Positions 43,146-55,199 are shown, counted from the first letter of the stretch. The stretch: 64,000 nucleotides of DNA from Tricholoma matsutake (GCA_026075535.2 AP026538.1:11160001-11224000); one strand, 5' to 3'. Notes: a model not told the origin generated them from the letters alone. Program-made: numbers and translations.

Positions 43146-43589
43146 TATGTCTACATAGATTCAGATTTGTATTATTCTCAGCTGTAAAACTGCTAGCATG
43201 TCACGAGGCAATCCAATTTCCTTTCAGTGCAAAATACAGTGCTCACGTGCGCTCACGGTGTAATTCTCAACTCAGGCGGCTACTATGTGTATCATTCTAA
43301 CAATTAGTAGGTCAACTTGGACTAGATTTGTATTTAGATTTGTATTCAACATGCACACGACTTACTACTACGCGCTCAGTTGGCGCTCAGTTTATTCTTG
43401 TCGCAAGCAGAACTTGTTCCACCACCCCCTTGCATCGTTCATCGTCATACACTGCGTTCTGCGCATACTGGTATCACTTTATACATTTTCGTCCAGGGTA
43501 CTTCGGCTAATTCAGGAAGCACACTAATCACGCTTCGAAGCTTCATACTTTTTAGTCACGCTTTACATAAATCCCCTCCGCTGAACACT
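43146..43589. other. Intergenic region between copia remnant and DUF6534 gene
   Basis: No recognised coding sequence. It presumably holds the 3' untranslated region of the minus-strand gene to the right and the host side of the copia breakpoint. Confidence 0.35.
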
Positions 43590-45807
43590 CTAAACGCTCG
43601 GATCAATGATATGGCTTGAATCAAGCTCCCCGCCCGAGTCTTCACGTGCACCGGAATCTCGCTCACGAATTACCATCTGGAGCGGGATGTGGCACATACA
43701 GCGGTGATGGTGTACCACATCGACATAGCCTTTATCATGGTTTTTGTTTGAATGCTGCATCCCATTATGGCGGTTAAGTGAGTGATAACGAGCTACACGA
43801 AAGCAAAATGAACATACAGCTTTTCGTCCATCCCATTCTCTGGAGGTTTCAATGCCTATTGGTTTTGAACTATAGGGCGGAACATCCCCCACAGATGAGC
43901 CGGCTGTCGATCGCACAAACAAATGTGTCGGTTCGATCGAATCATCCTTCTCGTCATCTTTCGCAGTGAGATATTTCCGTGCATTGAGTGTTGCGAGGAA
44001 CGAATTAGTATAGACTAGGCAGGCGCTGTCAAGTGCTCTTCACATCACGCGACTCATGGATACTTACACCGTACGATTGTGAAATCAAACGCGACGTAGA
44101 TAAGCGTCTTTGGAGAGGCTGCCATCTGACGGATATTCAGTATTAGCCCCGGAGGGGGAATAAGAACGATAGAGAGACTAACAGCGATCAGGAGCGCAAC
44201 CTCCATCAAACTAGGGTGATAGTCATGAATGGTTTTACAACGCACGCAGCAGGCGGGGGAGATTACCTTGTCAACCTGTAGTTTGAAGTCAGTCATTAGC
44301 GCGAAGAGTGCACCATGAATCTCGCTTACGCCCCAGTGTTCACGATCAGCAATATCTTCGAAATTGTATCATGGCAGGTTCAGTAGGCATTGAAGGATAT
44401 AGCGACATACCAACTTGTTGATCATTGTTTCTGACCTGTCGATAGCAGTGAAATTAGTTCAAAATCAGCTGAGAATATCGGATATCTTACTGTTTGATGC
44501 CCGTCCGGGCCTTATGGAGGATGGCAATGAGACTGGCGGCAATCAAAATATCAGCAGCGCTAGCTAGTGCGTAGATTGCTATTGAGACCGGCTATAAATG
44601 CATTGATCAATAAATGTCATAGCGCGACGTGTACGCATGGACGCAGACCACAATCGACTGCAGCTCTTGGAATGTCGGCGTTATTATTCTGGGGATTGAA
44701 AGTCAGTGAGGTACAATGAACTGCCTATAATTGGGATCCTTACGAAAGAATTGTCCAAACTGTTGGATGTTGAAATGCAGTTGATCATCATGAAATCGGG
44801 CAGATATCACCACATACCAAGGCCACAAGCTGCAGAAGGATTGCGGTCACTAAGGATCTATGTTCCTAGCATCGATTTGCTTACCAGCGCTAGCCAACAC
44901 AATCACTAGGACAGAGCCTGTCAACAGGTAATTTTTGCTCACTGCCATAGACTGATTAGTTGATCACATCCTTGACAGATGAATTACTGACTGTGCCATA
45001 TGCGCAGGACGTAGAAGCTGACATTAACTTGGATATGTTTGAATATGTAAAATTGCAGATGATCACATACCATTGAACCAGGAAAGCGATCGAAACCTAT
45101 ACATAGCGAATGTATTTTTATACGACAAACATCATAGAATCCACGAACGCTGAAGAAAAACTCCACCTGGTCAAATGTGATCGGATGACCATTCATCAGT
45201 TCCGGCTGACTAGTCACTCACGGATCCTGACCTAAAACGTTGTCAGCTGAATTTCCCAAACGCCCTCGAATTGTTGACTCACCAAACCAGGTGGCTGAGG
45301 GTTGTTGGATTACTGTTGAGAAACCATAAAAAGTTGTACAGAGGGAAGCTTGAAAGCACAAACTTGTAATTGGTAACTAAATAATAATAAACTGCAAGAT
45401 GGTCAGGCGTCTACTGAGAACAAGAGACGAAATGAACGCACTTGCGTGTGATATGAGTGCTTGGTGGGCCGTGTCGAATATTACAGTGCAAATCACCTGG
45501 AACGGAAATATGAAAAAAAAAATCCCAAAATCTGTCGATATAGTGCACCATTGACTTAAGAAGCCAGCGGTCCTTGGGGTAGTCTGCAATAATAAGAATG
45601 AAGGGCTTCCAAAGGCAGGGCTGAGGGCATACTTGTGAAATAATAAAAAGTCTGAACGTATGTGATACCCGATAACATGGCGCTCACGACTACGCCAATA
45701 TATACTGACCCCATGCTGCAGCAACTGTAGTAAGCAATCGTGACGTATCGTGCCATCGGATATAATACATACGTAGAGTCGAGGGACGGGAGACCCGTCG
45801 ATGCCAT
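43590..45807 (-). CDS. DUF6534-type multi-pass membrane protein
   Basis: Spliced host gene for an integral membrane protein of the DUF6534 type, which is greatly expanded in agaricomycetes; its function is unknown. The start at 45807 gives MASTGLPSLDST, then an intron at 45716-45772, then MGSVYIGVVVSAMLSGITYV. The next exons give YYFTNYPKDRWLLKSMV, VICTVIFDTAHQALI, SIAIYALASAADILIAASLI, and KTLIYVAFDFTIVR joined by splicing to LYTNSFLATLNARKYL. The tail is polar and ends near 43590. The hydrophobic segments and the LYTNS..ATLNARK signature are typical of the family. About eight short introns are inferred; middle exon limits are approximate. No disabling change was seen. Confidence 0.75.
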
Positions 45808-45935
45808 TTCTCCAAAATGAACGTTCGAGGTGCGAGGGACAAGCCAGTTCCGACAGCGAACAGGATATAAGTACTAGGACTCAATAGCTCCGTACAGCCT
45901 TCTACTACACCATCAATGTACATGAGATCATCCAT

Positions 45936-46973
45936 GCATAAATGAGCCTATTAAAAATCGCAGCGCCGGCACCGTAGGAAAAGTGGAATTCGTGGGAAAA
46001 GGCCTTACATAGAACGGCGATTTAGTAATTCATCAGATTTTTCAACCACGAAGATAGCGGCTCTGTTGAGGCCGTTACGCTATTACGCTGGGTAGACTAG
46101 TGATTGGTCCCGATTCTCCGATGAACACGGGGCTGGCAGACGAAAAAACATCTCCCCACGGGCGAATTTAGCCCGAGCAAGAAAAGAACCCAGAATTTGA
46201 ACGTCCATAAGCCGCTAAAGCCGAGGGAAAAAAAATCATACTGTCCATCGGCTATAAGAATCGGGACCTTGTCGGGACCGATCCCTGGAGCCTGAGAGTC
46301 AACAAATAGCTAGCCTTCAACATTTGGCTCTGGTTTTGGACCGGGTTATTGGAAGTGAGTAGTATCTTCTCTTGCCTATCTTGCGATTCCAATTCTTGCC
46401 GATAAGTAGTAGTATGTATGTGATGGTGATCAAATGATGACGGCACTTCCAAGGCACTTCCGATCGGGAAATCGCGTCGGATCAGCACTAATCTGGATCG
46501 TGTCACGATTAATATATATGTCATAGTGAAGATTTCCCAGTTTTTCATGGTCTTTCACGGAACAGAGGGGCATCGACATCGAATGCCGTGTGCTCCTACT
46601 CGCTGACCCTCCAAAGTTCGCGTTTCTTGGTCGGCCGTGCCAGTGGGTCACGGTTTTGGTCATATTATTTTTCCTTCGAGCACCTGGCGTGGACAGTTTC
46701 GTCACGGTTTTGTTAGACACCCTGCGTCGCTCGCTCCCGTCGCTTCTTCTGCAAGTCGTTCAGTACGAGTATAATTGACTGATATAGGTATGATTGATGC
46801 TGTTACCTGAGTTCAAACTCATAAATCCCTGTAGTACCGCGGCGAAGGATGCCTAGATGTGCCACATTCCATAGACGTCGTATTAGTGCTAGCCGTTGTT
46901 AGGGAAGGCAGAGGCCGATCATTGGAATCATGATGAAGAACGCATCAGGAATGTATATTATAGTGCCCCGTGA
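45936..46973. other. Gene-poor region upstream of the DUF6534 gene
   Basis: The first few hundred bases are the likely promoter of the minus-strand DUF6534 gene. Short frames overlap on the minus strand at 46252-46720 but show no recognised motif. Confidence 0.35.
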
Positions 46974-47727
46974 TCAATCCTGCTTCCAACGCTCATCATC
47001 TTCACATCCACAAGCACTGCAGGCACCGCAACTTGTATCCTCGTTTGCCTGACTTTCCAATCCTGGACCTGAGTGAGCAGAGCTGTGGCGAGGTGTGTAT
47101 AAATGTGGGTGTGTGAGCGCAATTAGGGCGTTTGGACCCTGAAATGATATTAATGGATCGGATTCGTTCAGTTGACTTAGGGGCATGTACCAGGCTCTCC
47201 ATCGGGCTCGACAAAAAACTCTTGAGCTTTCGATGTCTGGCGCCTATCATGAGTTCAAGAAGAATGTGTCCCTTTCGGCCCGGGATTGCGGTGAAGATTT
47301 TTAGGTGATAGTTTCACCGGAGATCAACTTGAAGCTGAACCTGTGTGGGACAATTAGTAAGGGTGAGGTGAGATGACGTATGTACTGAGATCTAATCCGT
47401 CCTGCGTTGTCACTGCTTCCCAGCCTCGAGCTCCCACCATATGCAGAGTCGTATTCCTCATCAAGTAGGGAGAAGATACGCACGGCTTGTTTCAAGTTTT
47501 TTTTCTGATGTCTGTTCGTTATCATCTGAATCGAGAGGGATATACTGGAAGGATTCTTGTTTGAACAGTTGAGATCGAGTATGTTGTAGTTTCAAGCACC
47601 GTATTAAGCACTCTGTCGATACATAAAGGGAGCGTGAGGCCAAGGTAGTGCCGAATCTAAAGTGGGCAAGTGGGCTTGCTGACATTGGAATTAGTAATTC
47701 CAATGTCAGCCAATCAAAGTCGATCAT
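46974..47727 (-). other. Possible small spliced gene, not recognised
   Basis: Several minus-strand frames could be joined across short intron-like gaps, for example a GTACATACG...CCACACAG gap near 47340-47385. The product would be a polar Ser/Arg-rich protein. I see no known domain. It could equally be noncoding. Confidence 0.2.
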
Positions 47728-48328
47728 ACTTAGAAAAATTCCTTTTATATCAGTTGCAGATACGCTCTAATTTTTAGGCCAAGAGAACATCGTTGAAAAT
47801 AGCATCTTGGGGGGCGTATGGCCGTGGCATGAAAATTTCCCTCGCGTTTGTATCCGCGGCTAAGTTCCCTTGCTCCCGGACATGGTCACCTGACCGGAAT
47901 CCGGTTAGTTGAAGTGGTTTACCGATCAATGTGCTGGGTTATCTGACACGGCAATTGCCGTGGCTCATAACATTCGCCTCTCTGTAGTGCTATTGTACTT
48001 GTAGTTAGCTGAAGAATAATATAATGTACCTGCGATTTTTTCGAAACGATCCCTGCAGTGTAAGAGGAGGAATCTCGTTGACACTGATTCCTAGCCAAAT
48101 GTTATCTGCCATGTTATCTGCCATCCGCTAAGTTATCTGCCACCCGCGTTGCTCATTACCAACTACACCAATTCTCTTTCATCACTTACACTAGTCTCTA
48201 TCTACAATCACTATTCTGCCACATATCTATATACTGCTTGTCGAAGCTTGCTCAATCTGCTTTTTTCTCGCGCTAGTAGCTACTTTCAATTTTTTTCTGA
48301 AATCTTCGGCTTGATTCGCAAAGCCGCC
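47728..48328. other. Non-coding region with repeated GTTATCTGCC
   Basis: Three copies of GTTATCTGCC lie at 48101, 48113 and 48132, and a relative GTTATCTGAC lies near 47939, upstream of the small gene at 48329. Subterminal transposon repeats or binding sites are both possible. Confidence 0.35.
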
Positions 48329-48442
48329 ATGTCCCGCTTACCTGGGCGTCCAAAAGGTTCAAAAGATGGCCCCCGACCCCCTGGTGCCCCCAAACGCGGT
48401 CGGCCTATGAAAACGCGTCAAAGGCGACTGATGTACCAGTGA
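48329..48442 (+). CDS. Short AT-hook-like protein fragment (MSRLPGRPKGSKDGP...)
   Basis: ATG in a good context (GCCGCCATGTCC) opens 37 codons rich in Gly, Arg, Pro and Lys with two AT-hook-like cores, GRPKGSKDG and KRGRPMK. Such sequences occur near the N-terminus of some fungal transposon proteins. Possible splicing (GTACCA at about 48432 to CCCAG near 48502, then GTGAGT near 48551 to TGAAG near 48596) could extend it to about 48726. No catalytic domain follows, so it is probably a fragment. Confidence 0.3.
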   Translation: MSRLPGRPKGSKDGPRPPGAPKRGRPMKTRQRRLMYQ

Positions 48443-49504
48443 TGGTTACATAATCTCCTCTTTTTGTAATTCTTTTTTTTCGGTTTGTATCAATTTATAC
48501 CCAGTACATTGGTCGGAAAACCATTGAAGTACCGGAAGACGATCCTATTACGTGAGTTATGATAATTTTTTGAATTAAAATTTATTTTTTCTGAAGTTTT
48601 TTCCGAGTCAGACAGGCCACAATTTGGGACCATTTTCACAAAAAGATTTGCCCTCCTTCCTATTTAGGAGGGAAGGAGTAGCAGGAAAATCTGAAAAAAT
48701 CATTTTTCGATCTCCCAGCCATTTCTAAGCCCAACTGGGACATGATGTAAAAAATTTGCGTCCCAACACCCCCTTGTATAGACCTAACTATGATGTACAA
48801 GTAATAGAAAGTTTACATGTACATAAGGCAGTTTGACAGTGTGAACCAAACAGACTGTGGCCATGTGGAAAAGAAGCTTGGAACTGTATGGGTCACACAC
48901 CTTCCTGTTAGTGCTGTGCTTGGCCCAGCCTCAGGCCATGAGCCGAACCAAGCTGGGTCCAATAGGCCGAGCCAAGCCAAGCCATGACAATGACTTCATA
49001 GTGGCTTTGGCCTGGCTTGCATGTTTGAAAAGCCAAAGCCAGGCCATCAGCCTGCAGCTTTTCAGTAAGTTATATTCTCAAATCTCGAGTATACTACATG
49101 TGATTATAACTTATAAGTATGATTGGATTTTGAGAAGTACACATCAACACATCATTGAAAATGTCATTATCGAGCCTTAAACTTGCAGCTATACAGTACC
49201 ATGCAACACTGATGTAATCAACATACTTGTCCACATCAATATTGAACAATGGTCAACCAACTGTTATGCCCAGATCCTCAACCACTGGAGAATGTCGATA
49301 ACAGCAACAAATGACCTTTATTATTGTTCTTTATCATCATTTGAACCCTACGTATTTTCTTTTGTATTTGTCTGTCTTGTGTCTTTCATCTCAATCTGAG
49401 GTAGTGTTTTGGGCTGACTAGTGTACAATGTACAATTGGCTGGTAGGGAACACATAAAGAGTGCAATGTGTGGGTCAGCATATGCAGCAAACAGGGATGG
49501 GGGA
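48443..49504. other. Intergenic region left of B-2
   Basis: No gene recognised. Around 48909-49050 the sequence is rich in GGCC/AGCC motifs, with a hairpin formed by GGCTTTGGCCTGGC and GCCAAAGCCAGGCC. A TAGTGCTG start at 48909 hints at a degenerate hAT-type end without a matching right end or TSD. Confidence 0.35.
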
Positions 49505-49905
49505 TGTTAGGGCGACACCCACTATCTGCTAGTTAAGACTGTGCGGGTTCTCTCTACAAGAAGGGGGCGGGATCCACGCTCATGATGGGGAAATTGATGG
49601 TTTTGATGTGAGGGGTTATTAATAGGTGAGTTTGTTGAGATAGGCCTTTCACACCAAAAATGTAGGTGGAATACCTAAGAGAACACAACTGGTGCCCCCT
49701 AGGCATATATTTAGGGTTTATATACTATGTTACATATATTGTACATTGTTGTTACCGACACACTCGTACATGCGCGTACATTTTGATGCGTGCGAAATAA
49801 AATTCTCACGCTATCAAAATGTAGCGTCATTTGGCGTCATGTAGCATAATTTGACATAATAAAATAAAAATAAAGTTTATTAGGTAATGGGGTGGTTTCC
49901 TAACA
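49505..49905 (-). repeat. B-2 3' LTR
   Basis: 401 bp. It differs from the 5' LTR mainly at CG versus TG/CA positions, for example GTGCGGG versus GTGTGGG. Confidence 0.93.
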
Positions 49906-49916
49906 TTACCCCCCTT

Positions 49917-52394
49917 TTATGCCTCGACTTCCAGGCAAGAAAATATTATGTTTGTCCCCTCTGTGAAATTTTGGTAAGGCCGGAATTTCATCCCCTCATA
50001 CACCATTCTCGCAATGTGACGTGGAGCATTCGGATTATGTTTAAAGAATTGGGCAATCGCGTTACGCACTCGCTTACAATTCTCTTCGGGTTCCCACGAA
50101 TTATTTTCGTCGGTATAGTTTTTCCACTTTATTAAGAACTCCAATTTTTTCCATCGAAGATGTGAGTCTAGAATTTCTTCAACTATGTATTCTGGAGCAC
50201 CTTCTACTATTATCGGAGGTTGTGGAGTAGTTTGTTGGCCAGGAATAGTGGGTGGACAGTAAGGGCATAGGTGGGATACGTTAATCTCGGGATCAATCTT
50301 AAATGATCGGGGTAATTTTAGCACTACCACATTAGGCAAGATCACTTTAGAGATTGCATATGGGCCAACTTGTTTCTCCGTAAGTTTCTTTGAAGGTCGT
50401 GGAATGTTCAGGTCCTTGGTACTTAGCCATACCAAGTCACCAACTTTGTACTCTGGAGCGTGTGCTCGAGTACAATCCGCGTGTCGCATCATGTCATCAC
50501 GTGCTTTCTTCAATGCCACCTCTGCTTCCTCTTGTACCTTTTGCATCTTAGATACAAAATCTTCTACTGACTGTACTTTGACTTCCCTTCTGGGTTCTAC
50601 TCCCATGCGAGGATGATATCCATAATTCGCAAAAAAGGGTGACATATGAGTAGCCAAATGGAATTTGTTATTGTGGGAAAATTCGGCAATTGCCAACCAT
50701 TCGGGCCAGTTGGTTTGTCAGTAGTTGACAAACATATGTAGGTACTGCTCCAACTCCTGATTCATTCTCTCTGTCTGCCCATCAGTCTGCAGGTGATATG
50801 CCGTAGATAATTTTTTAGTTTGAATTCCCAATATGTTGTTTAGTTCTTGCATAAACACAGAAGCAAATTGTGGTCTGCGATCGGAGATAATGGTATTGGG
50901 TAACCCATGTAACCGCCATACCTGATTTAGATAGAGGTGTGCCAAGCCCAATGATGAGGTTTCTGTAGTAGTAGGAATAATATGGACCTCCTTTGTAAAG
51001 CGGTTGCATACTACGAATATTGCATCGTACCCTTGAGCCTTGGGTAATCCGGTAATAAAATCCACAGATATATCTCGCCACAGCGCTTTAGGTATAGGGT
51101 TTGGCATTAATTTTCCTGCAGGTTTCTCTGGAAATTTCTTCCCCCTCATGCACGTATCACATCCATCCACATACCCCAACACATACTTCAAAATTCCGGG
51201 CCACCAATAATTTCTCATTACTAATTCCAATGTCTTCCATCTTCCTGGGTGTCCGGCAATCGGCGTATTGTGATGTAACCGGACGATCTCCCTTCGCAAA
51301 TCCTGATCCTTCGGTACATACACTTTTCCTTGAAACAACACCAACCCTTGTTCCTCAGCCCATTCGTCTCCTTTGATATTACCTTTCTTCTCTCCCTTCA
51401 GAGCTTTCATGGCTTCTACTACTTCATCGTCCATTTCCGAGCATTGTCTAATTTTAGACAACATTTCCATTTCCGAGCTATCTATTAATAGATGCCCTTG
51501 ATGCATAGCGCAAATGCAAAAGTATTCGGGTTTGAGTAAGGTAACATTTTTATTGTCCTCCTCCACATCATTCAATCCTCAGGACAAATATGCACAAGGA
51601 TGCCATTTGTCATCTTTGTACAGCATTGATAATACTGCTCCAGTAGCAAAATTGGATGCATCAGATTCCACTTGCAAAGGGGCTAATATTGGTCCCTCCA
51701 CAAACTTCCTCTTCAACTCCTCAAATGCTGTCTGCTGCTGCTCTCCCCACCTCCATACTACTCCCTTTTGCATAAGGTTATGTAAGGGTGCAGCAATTTT
51801 AGAAAAATTGTGCACAAAGCGACGATAATAATTTGTGAGTCCCAAGAAGGCTTGAACCTCCTTGATACAGGTGGGCGCAGGCCAATCTGTGATCGCCTGT
51901 ACCTTGATCAGATCCATGTTGATCCCATCAGGGCCAATCAATAATCCTAGGAACTCAAACTCACTTGCCCCAAACACACACTTCTCTGGTTTCAAAAATA
52001 GATCATTCTCTGCCAACCTCCATAACACCTCCTGCACTATCGCCCCATGATTTTCTTCATCCTCTGTGAATATCAGAATGTCGTCAATAAATATTATTAC
52101 CATGCCTTTGTCTATTACATCCTTAAAAATGACATTCATCATATTTTGAAAGGTCAGGGGACTATTAGTCATCCCAAAAAGCATGACAAGCGGCTCGAAG
52201 GATCCTCGACGCATGGCAAATGCAGCCTTCCACTCATCTCCTTTCTTTGTTCGTACATTGTTGTATCCCCATTGTAAATCCAATTCTGTAAAGACCTTGG
52301 CTTTTCCCACCTTGTCAATTATTTCTGAGATCAATGGCAGGGGGTACACGTTCTTCACTGTCCACTCATTCAGATACCTATAATCATTTCAGGG
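49917..52394 (-). pseudogene. B-2 pol, twice deleted
   Basis: Starting after gag on the minus strand, the reverse transcriptase resumes at [17 protein letters not shown] (about 52350-52385), without protease or N-terminal fingers. It has FGMTNSPLTFQ and a FIDDILIF catalytic box (about 52070-52090). It breaks after DDKWHPCAYLS (51579), skipping the RNase H core, and resumes at DVEEDNKNVTLLKPEYF. Integrase has HPGRWKTLELV, a C..C zinc pair, SVDFITGLP, SDRRPQF (Arg where Gly is usual) and TDGQTERMN. A stop near 50716 separates the integrase C-terminus and a chromodomain (LEFLIKWKNYTDENNSWEPEE, about 50090-50160). Confidence 0.88.
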
Positions 52395-52572
52395 TCTATT
52401 CACGCAGAGCGAATAAAGAATTTAGGGGTTTTCGGAAATGACATGTGACAATTTTCTTTGTCATGTGATTCACAACAGTTGTACTCCTCCTCAATTTCCT
52501 TTTCTGATTTACTCTGGGTTTCCTCGGATACTAATACATTGTAACGATTCTGGGTCACCAATGGGGAAACCT

Positions 52573-53670
52573 TCACTGGGACTCTTCCACAAAATTCTTC
52601 TGCTTGCCCTCCTCCTGCTTCACTTCCTCAATTGTAGCTTCCCTAATCTTTCTCTTCTGCTTACAATTCTTAGAAATGTGTCCTAACTGCCCACAGTTAA
52701 AACATTTAAGTGGGGCTCGTCTCCCCACTTGATCAACCTCCATTGCCTCTGCTGGTGCTGCTGACTCCGTAACTATAGGTGTCACTGCCATGGCTGGTGG
52801 CTGTGCCCTCGGAGCTTGTGCCTGTGGCGCCTTTCCTTTCTCGGACTTTCCTCCTGATGACTTTCCAAATTTACTACTTCCGTACATCAACTTTGACTCC
52901 GCCTGTTCCTGCCGATATTGCCGGTCAAGGTGCATTGCCCAATTATACCACTCATCCAACTTCTCTGGCATAGAAGGTAGTCGGTAGATAGACTTGAATA
53001 AAGAGGGATTTAATCCTGCTTTCAAAAACTCTACCAACGCGGCTTCTCCCATGTCCGTTTGCGAAGCTTCTGCTTTGAACTGCAAAATAAATTCATCTGC
53101 CGTTAAGGAACCTTGGCACATGGTCTTTAATTTAGCATTGGCTGTTGCCTTTGGATTAGGGTCTCCAAACTGTGCCTCCAATCTCTCCAGAAATTCCTTG
53201 AAGGTTGCAAATGGTTTATTTCCCACAGCAATTTGATTAATAGCCTCATTTCTCCAGAACTGTGCTTTCCCCCCCTGAATGTATGAGAGAGCAAACATAA
53301 TCCTAGACTCGGCTGTACAAAACTCTGGCTTCCTCCCATGGATGTACAATACTATAGAGCTGATGAAGGATTTTGTATTCTCCATGGTACCATCAAAGAT
53401 TTGCGGGGGCGTGTACTTAGGTAAGCACACTTTTCCATTTCCGGATTTCTCCACCGTCTCATCCTCCTGCGATATCCACTCCACCATCTCCTCCATCTCA
53501 TCATCTCTTTCTCCTGTCGTCTCTGGCTGTACTTCCGCTTGTCTGGGCTGTGATGCTGCCAATACTGACACTAATTGTGACATTTGTGCTGTGAGTGCAT
53601 CAATTTTCGCCTCTAGTGCTGGTATGGGAACAGGATGAGGACCGGGATTAGAAGTTGAAGGTTTGGACAT
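52573..53670 (-). CDS. B-2 gag (capsid/nucleocapsid)
   Basis: 365 residues, open from MSKPSTSNPG to the stop. A coiled-coil-like segment (about 20-45, LEAKIDALTAQMSQLVSVLA) and the capsid domain (about 85-255, with PPQIFDGTMENTKSF and FATFKEFLERLEAQFGDPN) come first. A basic, Ala/Pro-rich linker and a zinc knuckle CFNCGQLGHISKNC (about 323-336) follow. The open frame beside a ruined pol suggests the protein can still be made, perhaps to package this or other copies. Confidence 0.88.
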   Translation of the reverse strand: MSKPSTSNPGPHPVPIPALEAKIDALTAQMSQLVSVLAASQPRQAEVQPETTGERDDEMEEMVEWISQEDETVEKSGNGKVCLPKYTPPQIFDGTMENTKSFISSIVLYIHGRKPEFCTAESRIMFALSYIQGGKAQFWRNEAINQIAVGNKPFATFKEFLERLEAQFGDPNPKATANAKLKTMCQGSLTADEFILQFKAEASQTDMGEAALVEFLKAGLNPSLFKSIYRLPSMPEKLDEWYNWAMHLDRQYRQEQAESKLMYGSSKFGKSSGGKSEKGKAPQAQAPRAQPPAMAVTPIVTESAAPAEAMEVDQVGRRAPLKCFNCGQLGHISKNCKQKRKIREATIEEVKQEEGKQKNFVEESQ

Positions 53671-54156
53671 AATTGTAGAATCTGTGATGAATCACTTCTT
53701 CTACAAATTCAAAATTTTTCTTCGAGACCTCTCCAAATGTTTACGGGTCACGTGATAAGGTTTGTCAAGATTTGTCAATGGTTCGTTGTTCATCGGGCGT
53801 CTATTTTGACACTTCAGATCAATAACCCTTCCAACAGTGCCTGATCTCGGAGATAACACTGAATTCAGCTTGTAACTAAAATAGTCGTCCGAATAGAGTG
53901 ATGTAAATCGTAACTAAACCAGATCTGATCGGTTGTCTGGTTGCAGCTGTCCTAATGATGAGCGCTGCCTCTCAATCACTGGCAGTCGCAATGTAAGGCG
54001 AGGCCTGGCATTGGCTTATGAAAGAAAAGGTAGATTATGTATATACAAGTACTTCCGGCTCGTGCCGAAAGGATGAGTAATCGGATGTGGTGCAGTGAAA
54101 CAATGATGTATGCGCAAGTAAGAGAAGGTGCACTGATATGGGAAGTTGTGTTCTTC

Positions 54157-54558
54157 TGTTAGGGCGACACCCACTATCTGCTAGCTAAGACCGTGTGGGT
54201 TCTCTCTACAAGAAGGGGGCAGGATCCATGCTCGTGATGGGGAAATTGATGGTTTTGATGTGAGGGGTTATTAATAGGTGAGTTTGTTGAGATAGGCCTT
54301 TCACACCAAAAACGTAGGTGGAATACCTAAGAGAACACAACTGGTGCCCCCTAGGCATATATTTAGGGTTTATATACTATGTTACATATATTGTACATTG
54401 TTGTTACCGACGCACTCATACATGCGCGTACATTTTGATGCGTGCGAAATAAAATTCTCACACTATCAAAATGTAGTGTCATTTGGTGTCATGTAGCGTA
54501 ATTTGACATAATAAAATAAAAATGAAAGTTTATTAGGTAATGGGGTGGTTTCCTAACA
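54157..54558 (-). repeat. B-2 5' LTR
   Basis: 402 bp. It contains TATATAAACC on the element strand (54367-54376), a likely TATA box. The leader that follows begins GAAGAACACAACTTCCC, as in B-1. Confidence 0.93.
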
Positions 54559-54708
54559 GGGGACAGTGACAACAGCTGAAAAAAATATGCTAGGTGACTA
54601 TGACAGGAACCACGGGGAAGATGAGCATGGCACCAGGGACCATGGGAACAACAGGGAGCATGAGGGGGACAGGATGGGGCAGGGACACCACAAATCCATG
54701 ACCACCAA

Positions 54709-55189
54709 TAGTGAATGGCAAGGGTTTACATACCCCTGGGGGTATGGGCAAAGGGTAGGTGAGGGTAAGGGTAAGGGTATGAACTTTCCTACCCTCTACA
54801 TACCCTTACCCCTGAGGGTACAAGGGTATACAGAGTCACACTTTAGAAGATGTCAACCACCCACGATATCAGTATAGTAACCCTTATGAAACTTGATGAC
54901 CTCTCTGACCACTCTTTGCAGTGCAAGTTGGGTTATTTCCTCTATGGTCCCAGCCTATTAAGTTATTCAGGCAAAGGAATTCTTCTAAAGACAGTACTAG
55001 ACTACTACCTTGTGCTTTTCAACATGCTAAAAGCTCAGATAATTAGTAAAAATGGATAGGACCATGTTTGAGCATCATCAGGAAACTATTTGAAATAAAC
55101 CCTTGCATCATACCCCCAAGGGTATTGAATACTCTCTATACCCTGGGGTCACAATGAAAATACCCAAGGGTTACCCCTGCCAATCTCTA
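54709..55189. mobile_element. hAT-type MITE h6 (481 bp)
   Basis: The left end is TAGTGAATGGCAAGGGT. The right end, read as reverse complement, is TAGAGATTGGCAGGGGT. A perfect 8-bp duplication ACCACCAA lies at 54701-54708 and 55190-55197. Subterminal regions are full of GGGTA/TACCC repeats in both directions. No coding capacity. Its ends resemble those of h1. Confidence 0.88.
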
Positions 55190-55199
55190 ACCACCAATG

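Larger units (their letters stand above)
49505..54558 (-). mobile_element. Family B Ty3 element B-2 (5054 bp), internally deleted
   Basis: LTRs at 49505-49905 and 54157-54558 with canonical TGTTAG...TAACA ends and the 5-bp duplication GGGGA (49500-49504 and 54559-54563). Gag is open. Pol lacks the protease, the N-terminal part of reverse transcriptase and the RNase H catalytic region. A purine tract AAAAGGGGGGTAA precedes the 3' LTR. It can move only if supplied in trans. Confidence 0.93.

Noticed and set aside
48909..49060. Another hAT-type MITE starting TAGTGCTG
   Set aside because: No matching right terminus and no 8-bp duplication could be located.
54740..54800. Interstitial telomere repeat
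   Set aside because: GGGTAA-like runs lie inside a TSD-bounded MITE (h6), alternate in orientation and vary in unit.
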